Of a DNA stretch of 32,890 bases, positions 27,180 through 32,890 are shown piece by piece. The DNA is from Candidatus Treponema scatequi (GTDB taxonomy: Bacteria; Spirochaetota; Spirochaetia; Treponematales; Treponemataceae): contig JAGHSB010000062.1 in NCBI GenBank assembly GCA_018066075.1, forward strand, positions 1 through 32,890, in the 5' to 3' direction. The notes beneath the pieces were generated by a model that saw only the letters and a list, made by a program, of their open reading frames with translations, had not been told where the DNA came from and made no database searches. Numbering within the stretch: the first letter of the stretch is position 1; each line of letters begins with the position of its first letter. The position numbers and the translations under genes were made by a program.

Positions 27180-29453
27180 ATGCCGAAACCTTACAACTAC
27201 GGTCCACATCACAAAACTCTCACCCGCCGAATGGCCAAGTATCTCTGCTTTTTTGTAAGTGGAATTATCATCATCGGCTTTCTCACGTCGGTTGCAGTCT
27301 ATAGTGTTAACCTGATGCGCAAGTATACGGAACAGTCAATCAGACATTCATCTGAGATGCTCGTTCATGAATATGGTCTTGTTTCAAAATATCTTTACGA
27401 AGAGACATGCTCAGAATTAAAGCAGTTTTCAAAAAACAGACAGTTTGCCGGGTTAAAAACTCATGCGCAGAGAGTTGAATGGTTTAATTCTCATTTAAAT
27501 CAGAAGCCTGATTTTTTCTGCAACATCGGCTATGCAACTTTGACTGGCGACGCAATTGCTGCAAATAACGTTATAATAGATGTAAGTGACCGTCCTTATT
27601 TTACTGAAATTGTTTCGGGCAATAAAATTGAAACGATTCACGGGCCTTATATTTGCCGCGCTACTGGTGAAACTGTCATCGTTGTTTCGCAGGGTGTTTA
27701 TGATTTAGGGGGAACTTTACAGGGTGTCATGTTCTGTTCTGTTAAGCTTTCAACTCTTGCGATGCTTACAGAAAAGCTCGACATTAAAAATGACGGCCGC
27801 TTCTTTATAATCGGTGACGACGGAAAATTTATCTGTCATTATGACCAGCGTTATCTCGGTCAGACTTATGTTCCGTCGAGTGAAAAATATAAAGCATTCA
27901 ATTCGCAGTATTTCTTTGAAGCACGCCGCGGTGTATTTGAAACTATTTCATCAGAAGACCGCATCATTCAGGTTTATCTCGAAGCAATAGAAAAAACTCC
28001 TTTTACATGCGGAATCACAGTTGATACAGCCCGCGTATTTGCAACGTTCAATCAGTTTAGAACACTCATCATTTCGGTTGTGTTCATCACTGTGATGCTC
28101 ATCTGTCTTTTGACTTACATTTCAACTTTGTTCCTTAATATGACAACTCTTCGCGAAGGATATTACGACCAGCTTACAAATCTCTGGACTCGTCCGAAGT
28201 TTGAAAAAGAAGCTCAGAATATGCTCGACAGAAATAAAGGTGCGCGCTTTGTCCTCATGGAAATGGATTTCAGAGGCTTTAAGTTCTTGAACCAGAGTTT
28301 CGGAAGCGAAGAAGCAAACAAAGTTTTGGTGGAATATTCAAAAGCGATTTTAACTTACTGTAAAAAGATGGGTGCACTCTGTGGCCGTGGATATGCAGAC
28401 CACTTCTATCTGATTTCGAAAATCGATTCTGTAAATACTTTCCTCGAAGATCTTGATGATGTCGTTCAGGAATTTGAAGATGCAATTTCTCCTCTCGAAC
28501 TTCCCGCTCATCCAAAATACGGAATTACTTTTGTGCTTCCTGAAAGAACTTTCTACAATGACAATAAGACAATTCAGGATTTGATCGGCGAAGCATCTTA
28601 CGCAAAGGGAACAATCAAGGAAAACATCCTTCAGGTATATGCAATTTACTCAAGCCTTATGGCAGAGACAATCGAAAGGGAACAGCGCATCGAACGTCAT
28701 ATGGAAAAGGCTCTGGACCGCGGCGAGTTCTATGTAATGTACCAGCCAAAGATTTCTCTTACAGATGACAAGATTCAGGGTGCAGAAGCCCTCGTAAGAT
28801 GGAACAGCTCAAATCCAAAACTCGGTGAGCTCAGTCCTGGAGATTTCGTTCCTGTATTTGAAAGAAACGGATTTATCGTTCAGCTCGACTTTGAAGTTTA
28901 CGAAATGGTTTTCAAGTTCCTTCGTGAACAGATCAATCTTGGAAATCCTGTTGTTCCGATTTCGGTAAACATGTCACGCAACCATTCAAACCCTGATAAG
29001 TTTGTAAGGGAATTTGTAAGACGATTCAACAAATATGATTTGCCGCCAAACTTGATTGAAATTGAAATTCTCGAACGCGCTTCAGAAGGCGACGCATACA
29101 ATCTCATTCGTGTAACTGAAAAACTTCACCAGTACGGATTTAGCGTTGCAATGGACGACTTCGGAAGCGGACAGTCTTCTCTCAATATGTTAAACGAAGT
29201 TCCAATCGATGTGCTTAAGTTTGACCAGAACTTCTTGCGCCGTGAAAACACAAAGACAGGTCATCAGAAGATGATTACAACTTTGATCGAACTTGGAAAA
29301 CAGCTTAACAAAAAAACTCTCTTCGAAGGCGTAGAAACAGAAGAACAGCGTGACATGCTCAAGGAATTAAACTGCGATCAGGTTCAGGGTTACTTCTATT
29401 CAAAGCCTCTCTACGAAAAAGACTTTGTTGAATTTGTAAAACAGCACAGATAA
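27180..29453 (+). CDS. Membrane sensor (dCache-like) with degenerate GGDEF and intact EAL domain; c-di-GMP phosphodiesterase candidate
   Basis: 757 aa; N-terminal TM plus extracytoplasmic sensor, second TM near VVFITVMLICLLTYI, GGDEF position reads GRGYADHF, EAL motifs AEALVRW, NMSRNH, EIEILERA, AMDDFGSGQSSL, KFDQNFL. Confidence 0.93.
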   Translation: MPKPYNYGPHHKTLTRRMAKYLCFFVSGIIIIGFLTSVAVYSVNLMRKYTEQSIRHSSEMLVHEYGLVSKYLYEETCSELKQFSKNRQFAGLKTHAQRVEWFNSHLNQKPDFFCNIGYATLTGDAIAANNVIIDVSDRPYFTEIVSGNKIETIHGPYICRATGETVIVVSQGVYDLGGTLQGVMFCSVKLSTLAMLTEKLDIKNDGRFFIIGDDGKFICHYDQRYLGQTYVPSSEKYKAFNSQYFFEARRGVFETISSEDRIIQVYLEAIEKTPFTCGITVDTARVFATFNQFRTLIISVVFITVMLICLLTYISTLFLNMTTLREGYYDQLTNLWTRPKFEKEAQNMLDRNKGARFVLMEMDFRGFKFLNQSFGSEEANKVLVEYSKAILTYCKKMGALCGRGYADHFYLISKIDSVNTFLEDLDDVVQEFEDAISPLELPAHPKYGITFVLPERTFYNDNKTIQDLIGEASYAKGTIKENILQVYAIYSSLMAETIEREQRIERHMEKALDRGEFYVMYQPKISLTDDKIQGAEALVRWNSSNPKLGELSPGDFVPVFERNGFIVQLDFEVYEMVFKFLREQINLGNPVVPISVNMSRNHSNPDKFVREFVRRFNKYDLPPNLIEIEILERASEGDAYNLIRVTEKLHQYGFSVAMDDFGSGQSSLNMLNEVPIDVLKFDQNFLRRENTKTGHQKMITTLIELGKQLNKKTLFEGVETEEQRDMLKELNCDQVQGYFYSKPLYEKDFVEFVKQHR

Positions 29454-29491
29454 TGCTATACTAATTCTATCCAAAATAACAGAGGCTTTAT

Positions 29492-30283
29492 ATGCAGAAA
29501 ATCGGTTTTATCGGAATGGGAAACATGGCACAGGCCATCGCTCTCGGTTTTATAAATTCCACTAAAATAAAAAAAGAAAACATTTACGCATTTGCTCCAA
29601 ACCAGGACAAGCTCAAAAAAAATGCGGACAAAATAGGATTTAATCCTGTACCGGATGTAAAATCTGTCGTACAAATGTGTGATACATTGATTATGGCTTG
29701 CAAACCATATCAGATTGAAAGTGTTCTTTCAGAAGTAAAAGATCTTTTGAAAGGAAAGGCTTTGATCTCGATTGCAGCCGGATGGGTTTTTGAAACTTTT
29801 GAAAAAGTTCTTGATAAGAGTGTTCGCGTTCAGTGCATCATGCCGAATACTCCGGCGATGATTGGTGAAGGCGTCATGCTTTTTGAAAAGAAAAACTCGC
29901 TCGAGGAAAAAGAGCACGAAGAAGTAAAAGATCTTTTTACAAGTCTTGGAATTGTCGAAGAACTTGATTCTCATCTGATGGGAATCGGTGGTGCAATTTC
30001 TGGATGCGGTCCGGCTTTCATGGATGTGATTATGGAAGCATATGCAGATGCTGCAGTGAAATATGGAATTTCGCGTGACGCTGCATACAGATTGGTAAGT
30101 CAGACAATGGCCGGAAGTGCAAGACTTCAGCAGAAGACAGGAAGCCATCCAGGCGTTCTGAAAGATGCAGTCTGTTCTCCAAACGGAACTACAATCCGCG
30201 GAGTTGATGCACTTGAAAAAAATGGTGTACGCGGTGCATGTATTTCAAGCATCGATGTCATAATGGATTTTAAGAAAAAATAA
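29492..30283 (+). CDS. proC: Pyrroline-5-carboxylate reductase
   Basis: 263 aa; MQKIGFIGMGNMAQAIALGF, CIMPNTPAMIGEG, ISGCGPAFMDVIMEAYADAAVKYG, HPGVLKDAVCSPNGTTIRGVDALE. Confidence 0.97.
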   Translation: MQKIGFIGMGNMAQAIALGFINSTKIKKENIYAFAPNQDKLKKNADKIGFNPVPDVKSVVQMCDTLIMACKPYQIESVLSEVKDLLKGKALISIAAGWVFETFEKVLDKSVRVQCIMPNTPAMIGEGVMLFEKKNSLEEKEHEEVKDLFTSLGIVEELDSHLMGIGGAISGCGPAFMDVIMEAYADAAVKYGISRDAAYRLVSQTMAGSARLQQKTGSHPGVLKDAVCSPNGTTIRGVDALEKNGVRGACISSIDVIMDFKKK

Positions 30284-30336
30284 TTTAGAATCCGAGGAGA
30301 GAGTTTATAAAAAAAAGGTGTCACATTTAGCGTGTT

Positions 30337-32889
30337 TTAATATTCATTCTTTGCTAAAAGACATTTGATTGCCTTGAATGGTTTTTTGTTTACTGCGTTT
30401 ACGATTGCATCTGCCTGATTCTTTTTGAGCTTTCCTGCAGAAAGAAGTACCGTTGCTTCAATTGGATTTTCAGAAATTCCGCAGATGACGATTTTTGCAG
30501 CAGGATCATTGGCTGATCTTCCGTGTTTTCTGTTGTCTTCAAGAACTCCTTCAATGACTTTGTCGAGAATCTTTTTACAAGTCTTATTAAGTTGAGCTGC
30601 TTCTTTAAGTGAATTGTAAATCGTAAATGTTCCGACTGCTGCAGGTTTGTCTTCTGGAAGCTCACCACCGTAAAGTGTTACGAAGTCTCTGTGAGTAAAG
30701 AGTTTATCAAGTCTTGCAACAGGATTTTTTCCGGCAGGCATAAAGTATGATGGAAGTTTTGATTTTGTATCTTCTGTGTATTTTACGCCTTTGACTTTGA
30801 TGTTCTTTTTAAGCTTGATGTCTTTTACTGATGCTCCGACTTCTATTTCGTATGTACCAGCTGGTGCAATCCATGCATGTGAATTAACGTCGTACATTGA
30901 GAATGCTTTTGCATCGAGTTCGATTGTTACTACTTTTGATTTTCCTGGTTCGAGATAAACTTTCGCAAATCCGCGAAGTTCTTTCGAAGGTCTCATGTAA
31001 TTTGCTTCTGGATTTTTTACATAAACCTGAACGATTTCAGAACCTGCAACTTTTCCTGAGTTTTTAACAGTGAATTTTACTTTAAGGTTTTTCTTGCTCT
31101 TTGAAAGTGTATCACCGTATCCACATTTGTCACCTACTGTTCCGATTGCACCATCTGCATCTGTTGCATCAAATGTTGCAGCAGAAAGTGTAAGTTTTGA
31201 ATATGTAAACTTGGTGTAAGAAAGTCCGTATCCAAATTCATACTGAACAGGAATGTTGAATGTTTCGTAATATCTGTATCCTGTAAAAATGCTTTCGCGA
31301 TATTCAACAGCGGATTCGTTTTCTTTTCCCCATGTTGATTTTGACGGAACATCTTTTTCTGAGAATGGATATGTTTCAGAAAGCTTTCCGGACGGGTTTG
31401 CTTCGCCTGTTAAAAGAGAAGCACATGCTTCGCCGCATGCTTCGCCTGCAAGGTACATGTGTAAGATTGCATTTACATCGTCAGCAAATGGAAGTGCAAA
31501 AGGAGAGCCACCGAAGAGAACGACAGAAACATCTTTGTTCATGATTAAAACTTTTTTCAAAACAGAAACCTGTTCGTAAGGAAGATCCAGATCATGTCTG
31601 TCAAATCCTTCACCTTCTGTTCTGTTTGTAAGTCCCATGAAGAATAAAATCGGAATATTTTCATCAGCGGCATATTTTGCGTCTGAAACTGCCTGCTGTG
31701 CCATCTTCTGAATTTCTTCTGGCGCAATTGAATCAAGTTCTTCATCTGAAGGATAAGCTTTTGAATATTTGATGTTGAAGCCTTTTGCTTTTAAAACATC
31801 GATTACATTTGGTCCCATGTTTGCATTGATGTGGCTTGATCCGCCACCCTGAATGCGCATGTTGTCAGCCATTGATCCCATCACGAGAATGTTTTTTCTT
31901 TTTTTTGAAAGTGGAAGCATTCCGTCGTTTTTAAGAAGAACTGCACATTGTTCTGCAAGTTTCTTTGCAGTGTCATGTGCTTTTTTATAATCAACGCCCG
32001 GTTTCTTTTTTGTCTTTGAAAGTTTTGTAACAAGTTCGATTACTTTGTGGCATGCGTGGTCAATCTGAGCTTCTGTGAGAGTGCCGGCTTCGTATGCTTT
32101 GCGAAGAAGCATTGTCTGGTAACCGCAGCTGTCTGGCATTGCGAGGTCGAGTCCGGCCTTGATGCATTCCGGAATATTTAAAGCGGCACCCCAGTCAGAA
32201 ATGACGGCACCTTTGAATCCCCATTCATCTCTAAGGATGTCTTTTATGATTTTGGAATTCTGGCATGTGATAGTTCCATTTATTTTATTGTATGAGCCCA
32301 TGAGAGTTGTAGGCTGTGCATTTCGAACTGCCATTTCAAAAGGGCGGAGATAGATTTCGCGGAGAGCTCTTTCGTCTACGATGCTGTCTGAGTTCTGGCG
32401 GCGTGTCTCCTGGTTGTTGCATGCAAAGTGTTTAAGCGATGTTCCTACGTTTTTTGACTGCATTCCGTCTGTGTATGCAGTTGCAAGGGAACCTGCAAGA
32501 AGTGGATCTTCTGAGAAATATTCGAAATTGCGTCCGCACATTGGAGATCGCTTGATATTAGTTCCACAACCTAAAACCATTGCAACGTCGTTGTCGATAG
32601 CCTGGTCTGCAATTGCACCGGCCATTGTCTTTACGACATTGAGGTCCCACGAGTTTGCAATACAGCTCGCTGTAGGAAAGCATGTAGCCTTGTCAGAGTC
32701 GTTGATGTCGACCTGGTTTGCAGCCTGTCTTCTGAGACCGTGAGGACCGTCAGTCATCATGATCTGCGGCAGTTTTTTGTTTGCATCGTAGGTGTACCAT
32801 CCGCCTACGCCACTTAATAATCTGATTTTTTCATCGAGGGTTAAACCTGCAAGGAGTTCGTGAGAACTGGCTTTTTTTACACTTTTCAT
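30337..32889 (-). CDS. Glycoside hydrolase family 3 (beta-glucosidase-like)
   Basis: 850 aa; MTDGPHGLR, KHFACNNQETRRQNSDSIVDERALREIYLRPFE, nucleophile region GAVISDWGA, C-terminal fibronectin-III-like domain; no signal peptide. The start codon lies at the window edge. Confidence 0.95.
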   Translation of the reverse strand: MKSVKKASSHELLAGLTLDEKIRLLSGVGGWYTYDANKKLPQIMMTDGPHGLRRQAANQVDINDSDKATCFPTASCIANSWDLNVVKTMAGAIADQAIDNDVAMVLGCGTNIKRSPMCGRNFEYFSEDPLLAGSLATAYTDGMQSKNVGTSLKHFACNNQETRRQNSDSIVDERALREIYLRPFEMAVRNAQPTTLMGSYNKINGTITCQNSKIIKDILRDEWGFKGAVISDWGAALNIPECIKAGLDLAMPDSCGYQTMLLRKAYEAGTLTEAQIDHACHKVIELVTKLSKTKKKPGVDYKKAHDTAKKLAEQCAVLLKNDGMLPLSKKRKNILVMGSMADNMRIQGGGSSHINANMGPNVIDVLKAKGFNIKYSKAYPSDEELDSIAPEEIQKMAQQAVSDAKYAADENIPILFFMGLTNRTEGEGFDRHDLDLPYEQVSVLKKVLIMNKDVSVVLFGGSPFALPFADDVNAILHMYLAGEACGEACASLLTGEANPSGKLSETYPFSEKDVPSKSTWGKENESAVEYRESIFTGYRYYETFNIPVQYEFGYGLSYTKFTYSKLTLSAATFDATDADGAIGTVGDKCGYGDTLSKSKKNLKVKFTVKNSGKVAGSEIVQVYVKNPEANYMRPSKELRGFAKVYLEPGKSKVVTIELDAKAFSMYDVNSHAWIAPAGTYEIEVGASVKDIKLKKNIKVKGVKYTEDTKSKLPSYFMPAGKNPVARLDKLFTHRDFVTLYGGELPEDKPAAVGTFTIYNSLKEAAQLNKTCKKILDKVIEGVLEDNRKHGRSANDPAAKIVICGISENPIEATVLLSAGKLKKNQADAIVNAVNKKPFKAIKCLLAKNEY

Positions 32890-32890
32890 A

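Noticed and set aside
1-32890. tRNA, rRNA, prophage or IS elements
   Set aside because: No cloverleaf-like, rRNA-like, transposase or phage structural sequence recognised in any intergenic region or ORF.

Overview
The gene content looks like a Treponema-like spirochaete chromosome: Ter/FabV-type enoyl reductase, archaeal-type PheS, GGDEF/EAL/PilZ proteins, and a giant surface protein with a FlgD-like C-terminus. Taxonomy is inferred, not tested. In order, the window holds: a 135-bp-arm inverted repeat at the left edge that folds back the 3' end of a sodium:solute symporter gene; the symporter; an uncharacterised Cys-rich protein; an EamA transporter; an acyl-CoA synthetase; an XRE/DUF2281-like antitoxin with a PIN toxin; fabF-ter; PilZ overlapping an RlmM-like methyltransferase; pheS with an apparent frameshift at class II motif 3; two small secreted proteins; rhomboid; GAF-GGDEF; a 531-aa unknown; a ~3360-aa exported repeat protein; a divergent sensor-GGDEF(degenerate)-EAL protein; proC; and a GH3 glycosidase. 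The least explained signal is an over-represented octamer, GTGGAAYT. I counted about 38 copies by eye in 32.9 kb, equal on both strands, in coding (several frames) and intergenic DNA, sometimes as inverted pairs. That resembles the behaviour of DNA-uptake-type sequences, but the function is unknown. All counts and alignments were made by eye and need computation.
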